Shown: positions 1 through 6,473, counted from the first letter of the stretch. The stretch is 7,536 nt of DNA from Sphingobacteriales bacterium (GCA_023251215.1 JAHEZF010000073.1:1-7536); one strand, 5' to 3'. Notes: generated by a model from the sequence alone, not told the origin. A program made the numbers and translations.

Positions 1-95
1 CGATAGCTATCGGGATGAGCTACGGGGCCAATATTTAGTTACCCGGTTATTTTTTCTCTATTCTCCCGATAGCTATCGGGAGAGCTACGGGGCCA
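1..95. repeat. Two direct copies of a ~30-bp palindrome-containing dispersed repeat
   Basis: Copy 1 lies at 1-30 and is probably cut by the window edge; copy 2 lies at 67-95. They are identical except for one extra T in copy 1 (GGGATGAG against GGGAGAG). Both hold the palindromic core CGATAGCTATCG followed by GAGCTACGGGGCCA. Around copy 2 the palindrome is perfect over 22 bp (62-83), an 11-bp stem with no loop. Inside each unit AGCTATCGGG is echoed by AGCTACGGGG, so the unit itself looks like a diverged tandem duplication. The stretch 1-154 has no convincing gene. The unit resembles the short intergenic palindromes scattered through many Bacteroidota genomes; that family link is from memory and cannot be tested here. 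Confidence 0.75.
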
Positions 96-134
96 TTGCG
101 GGACGGCAAATATAAGTCAAAATGAGTAACCTGT

Positions 135-166
135 AAAAGCAGGATTAGTATTTCCTACCTGTTTTT
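135..166 (-). terminator. Possible weak terminator hairpin at the end of the caspase-TPR gene
   Basis: On the minus strand, AAAAACAGG at the very end of the coding region can pair with CCTGCTTTT 14 bases further on. This gives an imperfect stem of four G/C-containing pairs, one A-C mismatch and four A-T pairs, with a T-rich 3' arm. The stop codon TAG lies in the loop. The stem is weak, so this is only a candidate. The stronger palindrome at 62-83 has no T-run after it on the minus strand. Confidence 0.25.
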
Positions 167-3100
167 CCAGTCCGGCACATATTTATCCAGCAATGCCTGA
201 AAATCTTTGAATTTTTTAAGTCCCAGCAGGTCTGAATCTGTAAGCAGTGCATCATAATTTTTATATCCCCGCTCATAAGCCTGCCGCAGGTAACTGATGG
301 CTTGTTCGGGCTGATCGTTCAGTGCATAGCTGCACGCAAGCCGGAAATAATTTTTTCCTTTTGTAGTATCAAGCCGTATGGCTTTTTGTATATATATAAT
401 AGCTGAATCATACTGCTGCAATGAGTGATACAATAATCCCAGGTTAAGAGAAGCGCTTTCGTAATTGGGATCAAGCTTTACTGCCTGCCTGTAGTACAGG
501 AAAGCAGAATCATTCTGTTCAAGATTCATATATGCACCGCCGATATTATTATATGCGGGAATATAAGAAGGGTCTAATTCAACCGCCTTCTTATAGTACA
601 CGATAGCAGAATCATATTCTTTCAAAGTATCATAAAAAGATCCCAGGGTCAGGTAGGCCGGTGCATTCATATCTGACCGGTGGAAAAGTTGTTTCTTGTA
701 ATAATAAGCTGCCGAGTCTGGTTGTTTTAGCTGCTTAAATACATTAGCTATATTGATCCACATGGTGGGATTATCCGGATCCAACTGCATGGCTTTTTGC
801 AGGTAAAGCTTTGCAGAATCATATTGCTTCATTTCCCGGAGCACCAGCGACATATTATTATACAATTGTGCATTCATAGGTTCCTGCCTGATGGCCCGTC
901 GGTAATAAAATTTTGCAGAGTCGTATCGTTTTACATCCAGGAACATCAGGGCAAGGTCATTCATCAGCGAAGTACTGTTGATATCCATAAAAGAATTACT
1001 CTTGATCAGAATGGTAACGGAGTCTAATTGCTTCAGTTCTTTAAATATGCGGATCAGGTTGTTGGTGGCAGGCGTATAATCCGGTTTTATGAATAAAGCC
1101 CTTTTGAAATAGGATTTTGCTGAATCATAATTTTTGTCCTGCCCGTAAATAACGCCGAGGCTGTTGAGTATGGAAGGATTGCCGGGTTCAAGCCGCACTG
1201 CCTGCTGAAAATACCAATAGGTTGAATCCGATTGCTTCAGTACTTTAAATACCATACCTATATTAATCAGCGCAAAAGCAGAATAAGGATTGGTCTGCAA
1301 GGCCCGGCGATAATAGATATTGGCCGAATCATACTGCTTCAGCGCAAAACTGGCACGGCCCAGGTTGTTGTATGCTTGTTCATAATTAGGATCGAAAGCG
1401 GCAGCATTGCGGTAATACACTTTTGCGGAATCATACTCTTTCAGTTCACTGTAAAAATTACCGATATAATTGCTGACAATGGATTTATCCTGGTAATTGG
1501 CAAATGCCCTGGAATAATAAATCCTCGCTGAATCAAATTGTTTGATTTCAAAAAAAGTTCTGCTTAGCCCATTATAGGCATTGATAAATTTTGGGTTGGC
1601 AATAATACTTCGTTTGAAATACACAATGGCCTGGTCATAATTTTTTTTATCGTGGTACAACCAGCCGATATTATTGCTGGCATATACATTATCAGGTTCA
1701 ATAGCCAGCGCCTTTTCATAATTGGCAATAGCAGAATCTCCTCTTGATAAAGAATAATAGTAGTGACCAAGGTCCACATAAGCATCAGCGCTGCCGGGAT
1801 CCACCTGCACCGCCTTCCTATAATATTTTAAAGCGGAATCAGGTTTGTTCTGGCTTTTAAAGGCATAGGCAAGGTTGACATAAGGATAACGCCATTGCGG
1901 AGCAAAACCAATTGCTTTCCTGGCATAGTAAATGGCGCTGTCAATTTTATTATTGTCAAGATGCAGCGATGCCAAAGTATTTAGAATGTATGCCGCATTT
2001 TTATCCACGGCATAAGCGGTATAAGCATATTGAAATGCCTTATTGATATCCACCAGTCTTCTTTCTTTGCCAAAATAACCACGGGCCTTGAAGAAATACA
2101 TCTTGCTCATCAATGACCGGGCAAAAGAAGGATCGTCTTCCATAATAAACCCGACAGCCCTTTCAAGCATATTGCCTACTTCATAAAACTCCTGCCGGGC
2201 TACTTTTTCCATCCTGTCAAGGCTTGTGTTTATTTCATCTGTCTTATCGGTTTCATCTATCTGCGACCGTATTTTTTGAATGGAAGAAGCATCTTTACAT
2301 TCCAGGTACAGGTTGATCTTGCTTTGGGCAAAATTGATGAACTCAACCGCCAGTGTTTGCTGCGCATCAATAGTATAAGAATTACCCGGGTAATTTTTTG
2401 CCATCAGGTCATAAAAATATTCTGCAGATTGACTCCCCGTGAGCCGGGTTTCTTTTACCGCCTTATTAAAAAGATTATATGTTTCTATCAATTGCGTATC
2501 AACAGGTGAAAAAGTTATGCCTCTCCCTCTTGGTAAAAAAGAGCTGCCAGGCCCCTTCCCTCTCAGCTGTTTGGTCATTATCCATTTACGTAAGTAGGCA
2601 GTATCAACACTGGCAATTATTTTTTCGTTGTTCTCATTACAGCAAAAAAATGGATCCTGTTTCCGCTTAAACCGTTCCTGAGCAATTGCAGGAACATTTT
2701 TATCAACATAATACTGTATCTCGCCCAGTGATATTCTATTATCTGAGGTTGAATCCGCAAGTCCTGATAATCCATCCACCAAATAATAAGTAAAAAGGCC
2801 ATGACCGGTACCAATAGAAGCATCTTCCAGCGATTCCTGCCCGGCGCCGGTAGCCAGCATGATGATCTCCCCGGCTTTTTTTTCTGAGATAGCCGCATTC
2901 AATGCCGCCTGGCCTTCCTTGCCTCCGGGTAATTCATTACTGCGGCAGGCATCCATTACAAAGATCACATCAACCCCTCTGTCACTCATACCGGCAATGC
3001 GGCTCTTTAGATTGTATAACTGGATATTACCGGTAACAATATAATTATTCTTGTCACCGGCAGGATTGCAATCGTAGGTAAGAAAAAAATATTCGTCCTG

Positions 3101-3481
3101 GTCTATGGCATCGCCATGGCCGGCGAGATAAATGAACAACCTGTCCCCTTTTTTTAAAGCCTTTGATTTTAACCAGGCCATTCCTTTCACCCAAAAATTA
3201 GCAGCTTTGGCTTCTTCATTCAGCAGGCAATAGATATTTTCGTCAGGTAACTTACCACCACCGGGAGATTTCAGGTAATCCCGGAACAATTCAGCATCTT
3301 TATCGGCATACGTCAACGGACGAATGTACTTATAGGTGGAAATGCCCATAACCATCGCAAATGTCTGTGGGCCTCTTGCCGAATCAGGTTTCGATGTGGC
3401 CGGAACCTGCGCCAGTGCCTGCTTGTAGCCTGATAAAAAAAACAAGCTGCCCATGAGTAATATCGAAAAGTATTTTCGCAT
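155..3481 (-). CDS. Exported caspase-like (peptidase C14) protein with 17 C-terminal TPR repeats
   Basis: The 1108-residue product starts with a Sec signal peptide (residues 1-24: charged MRK, hydrophobic core, AxA site ALA before Gln25), so it should act in the periplasm or at the cell surface. Residues about 40-290 form a caspase/C14 fold. The catalytic His is His122 in YLAGHGD and the catalytic Cys is Cys179 in FVMDACRS; both are intact and sit after hydrophobic strands, as in the family. The later TGAGQES and GHGLFTYYLVDGL segments also fit bacterial caspase homologues. Residues about 330-495 are charged, probably helical and of unknown type. From about 495 to 1080 there are 17 TPR units of 34 residues with consensus YDSAxxYYxxAxxLDPxY, likely a protein-binding superhelix. 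The start ATG is supported by the signal peptide; no clear Shine-Dalgarno is present, as is usual in Bacteroidota. The gene is divergent from the CHASE2 gene, 163 bp away. The caspase fold is clear; the substrate is unknown, and cleavage specificity (Arg/Lys or Asp) cannot be read from the sequence. Confidence 0.9.
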   Translation of the reverse strand: MRKYFSILLMGSLFFLSGYKQALAQVPATSKPDSARGPQTFAMVMGISTYKYIRPLTYADKDAELFRDYLKSPGGGKLPDENIYCLLNEEAKAANFWVKGMAWLKSKALKKGDRLFIYLAGHGDAIDQDEYFFLTYDCNPAGDKNNYIVTGNIQLYNLKSRIAGMSDRGVDVIFVMDACRSNELPGGKEGQAALNAAISEKKAGEIIMLATGAGQESLEDASIGTGHGLFTYYLVDGLSGLADSTSDNRISLGEIQYYVDKNVPAIAQERFKRKQDPFFCCNENNEKIIASVDTAYLRKWIMTKQLRGKGPGSSFLPRGRGITFSPVDTQLIETYNLFNKAVKETRLTGSQSAEYFYDLMAKNYPGNSYTIDAQQTLAVEFINFAQSKINLYLECKDASSIQKIRSQIDETDKTDEINTSLDRMEKVARQEFYEVGNMLERAVGFIMEDDPSFARSLMSKMYFFKARGYFGKERRLVDINKAFQYAYTAYAVDKNAAYILNTLASLHLDNNKIDSAIYYARKAIGFAPQWRYPYVNLAYAFKSQNKPDSALKYYRKAVQVDPGSADAYVDLGHYYYSLSRGDSAIANYEKALAIEPDNVYASNNIGWLYHDKKNYDQAIVYFKRSIIANPKFINAYNGLSRTFFEIKQFDSARIYYSRAFANYQDKSIVSNYIGNFYSELKEYDSAKVYYRNAAAFDPNYEQAYNNLGRASFALKQYDSANIYYRRALQTNPYSAFALINIGMVFKVLKQSDSTYWYFQQAVRLEPGNPSILNSLGVIYGQDKNYDSAKSYFKRALFIKPDYTPATNNLIRIFKELKQLDSVTILIKSNSFMDINSTSLMNDLALMFLDVKRYDSAKFYYRRAIRQEPMNAQLYNNMSLVLREMKQYDSAKLYLQKAMQLDPDNPTMWINIANVFKQLKQPDSAAYYYKKQLFHRSDMNAPAYLTLGSFYDTLKEYDSAIVYYKKAVELDPSYIPAYNNIGGAYMNLEQNDSAFLYYRQAVKLDPNYESASLNLGLLYHSLQQYDSAIIYIQKAIRLDTTKGKNYFRLACSYALNDQPEQAISYLRQAYERGYKNYDALLTDSDLLGLKKFKDFQALLDKYVPDWKNR
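300..1942 (-). repeat. 102-bp periodic repeat array encoding the TPRs
   Basis: The D-S-A codons of each TPR (plus-strand pattern GCnGAnTC) recur at 402, 504, 606, 711, 813, 915, 1017, 1119 and onward to 1935, with a less conserved unit (E-Q-A) at about 300. Spacing is 102 bp throughout except for one 105-bp step between 606 and 711, where a unit has 35 residues. Units differ clearly in sequence, so this is an old protein-repeat array and not a recent tandem amplification. One unit (DSV near 1017, followed by ILIKSNSFMDINS) has lost the usual aromatic and proline positions and looks degenerate. Confidence 0.85.
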
Positions 3482-3644
3482 AAATTCGACCTACTAATTT
3501 ACAGGATTTAACGAAGAATAAGGCTTATTGATCTGATTACATCAACATTGTAACAGATTGAAGCGGATGACAGAAAGTTGCATTTGAATATAACAGTACC
3601 TTTTCCATAAGCTTTTGTAAACATAAACAGGATAAAACAATTTC
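3482..3644. promoter_or_regulatory. Divergent intergenic control region with an imperfect dyad
   Basis: This 163-bp A/T-rich spacer separates the start codons of the caspase-TPR gene (minus) and the CHASE2 gene (plus), so both promoters must lie here or overlap the genes. It holds an inverted repeat: ATCTGATTACA at 3531-3541 and TGTAACAGAT at 3549-3558, separated by 7 bases, with one unpaired A in the left arm. The dyad sits near the middle of the spacer, a position suited to an operator acting on both genes. No regulator gene is present in the window, so the binding protein is unknown. Confidence 0.45.
3558..3586 (+). promoter_or_regulatory. Candidate Bacteroidota-type promoter for the CHASE2 gene
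   Basis: TTG at 3558-3560 (-33 element) is followed after 18 bases by TGCATTTG at 3579-3586, one mismatch from the Bacteroidota -7 consensus TAnnTTTG. Transcription would begin roughly 50 bases before the ATG at 3645. The -33 element abuts the right arm of the dyad at 3549-3558. The match is short and could be chance. Confidence 0.3.
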
Positions 3645-4913
3645 ATGAAAAGACCTCTACACAAACATATAGCCCACCATCTCAGGAAGTATCACAGGCA
3701 TATAACCAAATACCTGTATGAGAGGGATACTATTCTGGCGACATTGTGGGTGTTTTTGTTTATACTCCTGGTAAAAATAATACCGTTCCCAAATATGCAT
3801 TTCTTTGATCCCATGAAGCTGGCGCTGGAAGACTTTGACATTAATGATATCACTTATTCCAAACTTAAAGGTCCTGACAATTTTGATGAAAGAATTGTGA
3901 TCATTAACATTGGTCATGCCGATCGTGAAGGTCTTGCCTACATCATTGAAAAGACAGCTTCTATGAATCCGAAAGTGATTGGGTTGGATACATATTTTGA
4001 TGGGCCAAAGGATCCTTATAAAGATTCTTTATTGAGAACAGTTTTTGAAAAAACAAAAAATCTTGTAGCGGTAAGCAGGATTGATGTAAGCAGCAAAGAA
4101 TGGAAACATCGTGGCAAAGGAACATTTGTAAACGATTATTACCAATCTGCACACAGTATGACAGGCTTTGCAAATTTAACCGGCGAAGAAGGCGGCACTA
4201 TGCGACACATTTCACCTTATGAAAAAATTGATGATTCCATCCATTATTCATTTGCAGCCATGCTTGTGAAGCAATATTCGCCAGCGGCTTTTGAGAAACT
4301 AAAAAAGAGGCATGACCATAATGAGATCATTAACTATACCCGGCGAAACGATCAATATGAGATCTTCGATGCTGAAAAGCTGTTAAATGATAATGTAGAG
4401 GAATCATTTATTAAAGGAAAGATAGTCTTGCTTGGCTACATAGGTGCAGATGAAAATGATATTGAGGATAAGGTGTTTACTCCTTTAAATGAAAAATTTG
4501 CCGGAAAGTCAAGGCCGGATATGAATGGTATTGTGATTCATGCCAATTTTATTTCCATGATACTCGATCATAATTATGTAAATAAGCTACCTTTATGGGT
4601 GACGATTCTTGTAGCGATCCTGATCGGCTGGCTGCATATGTCGTTTTTCATCCGGTATTACCTTGAAGACCATATCTGGTTCCATTTAGTAGCAAAATTC
4701 GCACAGTTATTATCGGCTATTTTTTTTGTGTACGTTGGGATATTTCTTTTTGACAAGTTTAAGATAAAGTTGGATATGACCTTGACGCTAGTGGTGATCA
4801 TACTTGCTGTAGATATTATTTATTTTTACGAAGCATTTGCCGTATGGCTGCATAAAAAATGGGGATATCGGACAGTCTTTCATCAAAAACATCATGAACA
4901 TGAAAAAATTTAA
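3645..4913 (+). CDS. CHASE2-domain membrane sensor protein without output domain
   Basis: The 422-residue product has a cytoplasmic N-terminus, one membrane segment (about 29-46), a periplasmic domain (about 50-312), then three membrane segments (about 316-337, 349-370, 377-396) and a short cytoplasmic tail. This is the CHASE2 layout: an extracytoplasmic ligand-sensing domain followed by three helices. CHASE2 hallmarks are visible: RIVIINIGHAD, NPKVIGLDTYFDGPKD, the HISPYE and HYSFAAMLVK segments, then FIKGKIVLLGYIG, a TP, and MNGIVIHANFISMIL near the end. In typical CHASE2 proteins a kinase, cyclase or phosphatase follows the last helix; here only about 25 residues remain. Both cytoplasmic ends are rich in His (six within residues 6-19; five within 403-419). 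A weak AGGA lies 12 bases before the start ATG. The next gene begins inside the 3' end of this one, so the two are probably co-translated. The domain call is strong; ligand and signalling partner are unknown. Confidence 0.85.
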   Translation: MKRPLHKHIAHHLRKYHRHITKYLYERDTILATLWVFLFILLVKIIPFPNMHFFDPMKLALEDFDINDITYSKLKGPDNFDERIVIINIGHADREGLAYIIEKTASMNPKVIGLDTYFDGPKDPYKDSLLRTVFEKTKNLVAVSRIDVSSKEWKHRGKGTFVNDYYQSAHSMTGFANLTGEEGGTMRHISPYEKIDDSIHYSFAAMLVKQYSPAAFEKLKKRHDHNEIINYTRRNDQYEIFDAEKLLNDNVEESFIKGKIVLLGYIGADENDIEDKVFTPLNEKFAGKSRPDMNGIVIHANFISMILDHNYVNKLPLWVTILVAILIGWLHMSFFIRYYLEDHIWFHLVAKFAQLLSAIFFVYVGIFLFDKFKIKLDMTLTLVVIILAVDIIYFYEAFAVWLHKKWGYRTVFHQKHHEHEKI

Positions 4914-5802
4914 AGTTTTAATTCTGATGATTTTCCTTTCAGTTATTGCTTTTTCTCAAGACAATAGTTTTTTAATCTACAATTTTAAAGGAAATGTATC
5001 TGTAATAGAAAATAATGCAGAGACAAAAGCAAAGATTGGAAAGATACTTAACAGTAATACAAAGATTAAAGTGTCTGCTGGCTCTATCATTACAATGGTC
5101 TGCGATCAGGCGGCGATGTTTACAATAAACAAAGCGGGTAGCTATACACTAAGTCAATTCAAAGATTCGTGTGTTACTCACAGCAGCTCGATGAGTGCAA
5201 ATTATTTTCGTTATGTATGGAATCAGATGACAAGCCATGGAGAGGGTTCCCCCGGCAGCAACCGCAAAATGTATATGAGTACGGTGGGTGCTGTTAGCCG
5301 TTCTGTTAATAATATATGGATTGACCCCAGGCTGGATACTATCAATTACTCTTCCGGAAGTTTCCCGCTTGCGTGGAAATCGTATTCCGATGCCAAAGAG
5401 TTTCAGTTTTATTTATATGACAAACCCGACGCCACCAACCCTATTTACAAAACAACCACTAAAGTTATGCAGGTGCCTATCACCAGTATTCTTAAATATA
5501 TGAAGCCGGGTAATACTTATTACTGGACTACTGCCGTAAAAGGAGAAACCAATGATGAAACAAAAGTGCTGAGCTATACAACTAAAGAGGCGTATGAAAC
5601 AGTTCTGAATAAACTGAAAGCTAATGGACCGGCTTATGAAGGTGAAGCCGAACAGGCATTCCGTATTGCATTCAGTCTTGAAGATGCCCGTTACCTGTCC
5701 GAAGCTTACCAGTACTACCTGAAAGCTGCCAAACTAAAGTCTGATATTTGGCTCTACCGGTCAACAATGATGTCGTTCAAAAAAGATTATGATATAAAAT
5801 GA
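4900..5802 (+). CDS. Exported FecR-like/TPR-like protein, hypothetical
   Basis: From ATG 4900 the product has 300 residues and begins with a good signal peptide (MKKFKVLILMIFLSVIAFSQ, cut near residue 20). This is why I choose 4900 over the longer frame from 4837; ATG 4894 is an equal alternative giving two more residues. Residues about 24-95 are beta-rich and resemble a FecR-type domain (GNVSVIENNAETKAKIGKIL, then SAGSIITMVCDQAAMFTI). Residues about 150-225 resemble a fibronectin-like beta-sandwich (FPLAWKSYSDAKEFQFYLYD, MKPGNTYYWTTAVKGE). Residues about 245-300 are helical and TPR-like (SEAYQYYLKAAKLKS). Cys68 and Cys91 could form a disulfide after export. The gene overlaps the CHASE2 gene by 14 bases and ends before an intrinsic terminator, so the two form one transcription unit. 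The product probably works in the periplasm with the CHASE2 sensor. I do not recognise a named family over the full length; the domain labels rest on pattern resemblance. Confidence 0.75.
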   Translation: MKKFKVLILMIFLSVIAFSQDNSFLIYNFKGNVSVIENNAETKAKIGKILNSNTKIKVSAGSIITMVCDQAAMFTINKAGSYTLSQFKDSCVTHSSSMSANYFRYVWNQMTSHGEGSPGSNRKMYMSTVGAVSRSVNNIWIDPRLDTINYSSGSFPLAWKSYSDAKEFQFYLYDKPDATNPIYKTTTKVMQVPITSILKYMKPGNTYYWTTAVKGETNDETKVLSYTTKEAYETVLNKLKANGPAYEGEAEQAFRIAFSLEDARYLSEAYQYYLKAAKLKSDIWLYRSTMMSFKKDYDIK

Positions 5803-5836
5803 GAGATGATAACTAACAGTGAATAGATAATAGTTT

Positions 5837-5870
5837 AAAGCCCTCACAGCCCGGTGGGGGTTTTATTTAT
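5837..5870 (+). terminator. Intrinsic terminator closing the CHASE2 / FecR-like operon
   Basis: CCCTCAC (5841-5847) pairs with GTGGGGG (5854-5860) around the six-base loop AGCCCG, with one G-T pair. Flanking AAAG and TTTT lengthen the stem to about 11 pairs. TTTTATTTATT follows. This is the strongest hairpin with a T-run in the window and lies 34 bases after the stop codon at 5802. Confidence 0.85.
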
Positions 5871-5910
5871 TAGACAGGTTATTTAAAGTTGAGCCGGATA
5901 TTGAAAACCT

Positions 5911-5941
5911 TTTGAATTAAGACTTTTATCTGTCATCTTTA
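5911..5941 (+). promoter_or_regulatory. Candidate promoter for rlmH
   Basis: TTTG at 5911-5914 is followed after 19 bases by CATCTTTA at 5934-5941, which matches the Bacteroidota -7 consensus TAnnTTTG at four of six fixed positions. The spacing fits, and a promoter is needed because the terminator lies just upstream. It would leave a leader of only about 10 bases, which is short. Weak evidence. Confidence 0.22.
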
Positions 5942-5956
5942 CAACTATTATCTATC

Positions 5957-6430
5957 ATGAAAATATCCTTCTGGTCTATTGGAAAAAATAACGAGGCTTA
6001 TATAAAGGCCGGGGTTGAAGATTTCACCCATCGCATTGCCAGACATTTTAAAGTGCAATGGATCTTTATACCTGTTCCTAAAAATGCGGGAATGCTGAGT
6101 GAAATGGACCTGAGAAAAAAAGAAGCCGCAATAATACTTGAATGGCTTGGCAATGATGATTACTTAATTGCACTGGATGAAAAAGGAAAGCAAATTAGCT
6201 CCCGGGCTCTTGCCAATCTTATACAGACCAGGGCCAATGAAAGTGTAAAGAATCTTATTTTTCTTATCGGCGGGGTTTATGGTTTGGATGATGCAGTATT
6301 AAAAAGAGCAAATTACAAATGGAGCTTATCGGAATTAACATTCCCGCATCAGTTAGTTCGTCTTATTTTGGCAGAGCAGGTGTACCGGGCCTGCACCATC
6401 ATAAAAAATGAAAAGTATCATCATGGTTGA
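5957..6430 (+). CDS. rlmH: 23S rRNA (pseudouridine1915-N3)-methyltransferase RlmH
   Basis: The 157-residue product is the normal length for RlmH (about 155-160), a SPOUT-family methyltransferase. RlmH uses S-adenosylmethionine to methylate pseudouridine 1915 in helix 69 of 23S rRNA in assembled 70S ribosomes. Family motifs are intact: LDEKGKQISS (73-82), FLIGGVYGL (102-110, part of the knotted SAM pocket), SLSELTFPHQLVR (123-135), EQVYRACTI and the C-terminal YHHG. The ATG at 5957 gives the usual N-terminus MKISFWSIGK. The enzyme acts as a homodimer in the cytoplasm. The gene is separated from the CHASE2 operon by a terminator and is followed 43 bp later by the rhomboid gene, possibly co-transcribed. 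No damage or unusual residue was seen. The identification is firm. Confidence 0.97.
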   Translation: MKISFWSIGKNNEAYIKAGVEDFTHRIARHFKVQWIFIPVPKNAGMLSEMDLRKKEAAIILEWLGNDDYLIALDEKGKQISSRALANLIQTRANESVKNLIFLIGGVYGLDDAVLKRANYKWSLSELTFPHQLVRLILAEQVYRACTIIKNEKYHHG

Positions 6431-6457
6431 CCATTGTCCGCAAAACATTTATTTTTA
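6427..6457 (+). promoter_or_regulatory. Candidate promoter and small dyad before the rhomboid gene
   Basis: TTG at 6427-6429 and TATTTTTA at 6450-6457 (TAnnTTTG with one mismatch) are 20 bases apart, a spacing that fits Bacteroidota promoters. Immediately after, ATCAAT-A-ATTGAT (6457-6469) is a perfect 6-bp dyad with a one-base centre, ending four bases before the ATG at 6474. Either could let the gene be expressed apart from rlmH. Such A/T-rich matches arise easily by chance. Confidence 0.2.
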
Positions 6458-6473
6458 TCAATAATTGATCGTT

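Larger units (their letters stand above)
5824..5954. repeat. 12-bp inverted repeat flanking the terminator and rlmH leader
   Basis: TAGATAATAGTT at 5824-5835 is exactly repeated in inverted form as AACTATTATCTA at 5943-5954, 107 bases apart. The match extends inward (TTTAAAG against the complement of CTTTACAA) with one gap. The left copy is just before the terminator stem and the right copy ends two bases before the rlmH ATG. Short A/T-rich words of this kind recur in many Bacteroidota spacers, so it may be a dispersed element and not a regulator of rlmH. Confidence 0.6.

Noticed and set aside
62..83. Palindrome as a rho-independent terminator of the caspase gene
   Set aside because: On the minus strand the stem is followed by an A-rich run, not a T-run, and the palindrome has no loop.
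1..95. CRISPR array
   Set aside because: Only two repeat copies with an internal palindrome, no further units and no cas genes in the window.
797..3044. Several plus-strand open frames of 60-100 codons opposite the caspase-TPR gene
   Set aside because: They are antisense shadows of the TPR and caspase coding sequence, with low-complexity products and no recognisable domains.
155..3481. CRISPR-linked caspase (TPR-CHAT with gRAMP, Craspase) or a known anti-phage caspase system
   Set aside because: The protein is exported, its TPRs are at the C-terminus, and no effector, CRISPR or other defence gene is present.
4837..4899. Upstream ATG at 4837 as the start of the FecR-like gene
   Set aside because: It would add 21 residues before a textbook signal peptide and overlap the CHASE2 gene by 77 bases. 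ATG 4900 or 4894 places the signal peptide at the N-terminus.
6465..6473. TTG at 6465 as the rhomboid start
   Set aside because: An ATG follows three codons later and the TTG lies in a small dyad. The first helix does not need the extra residues.
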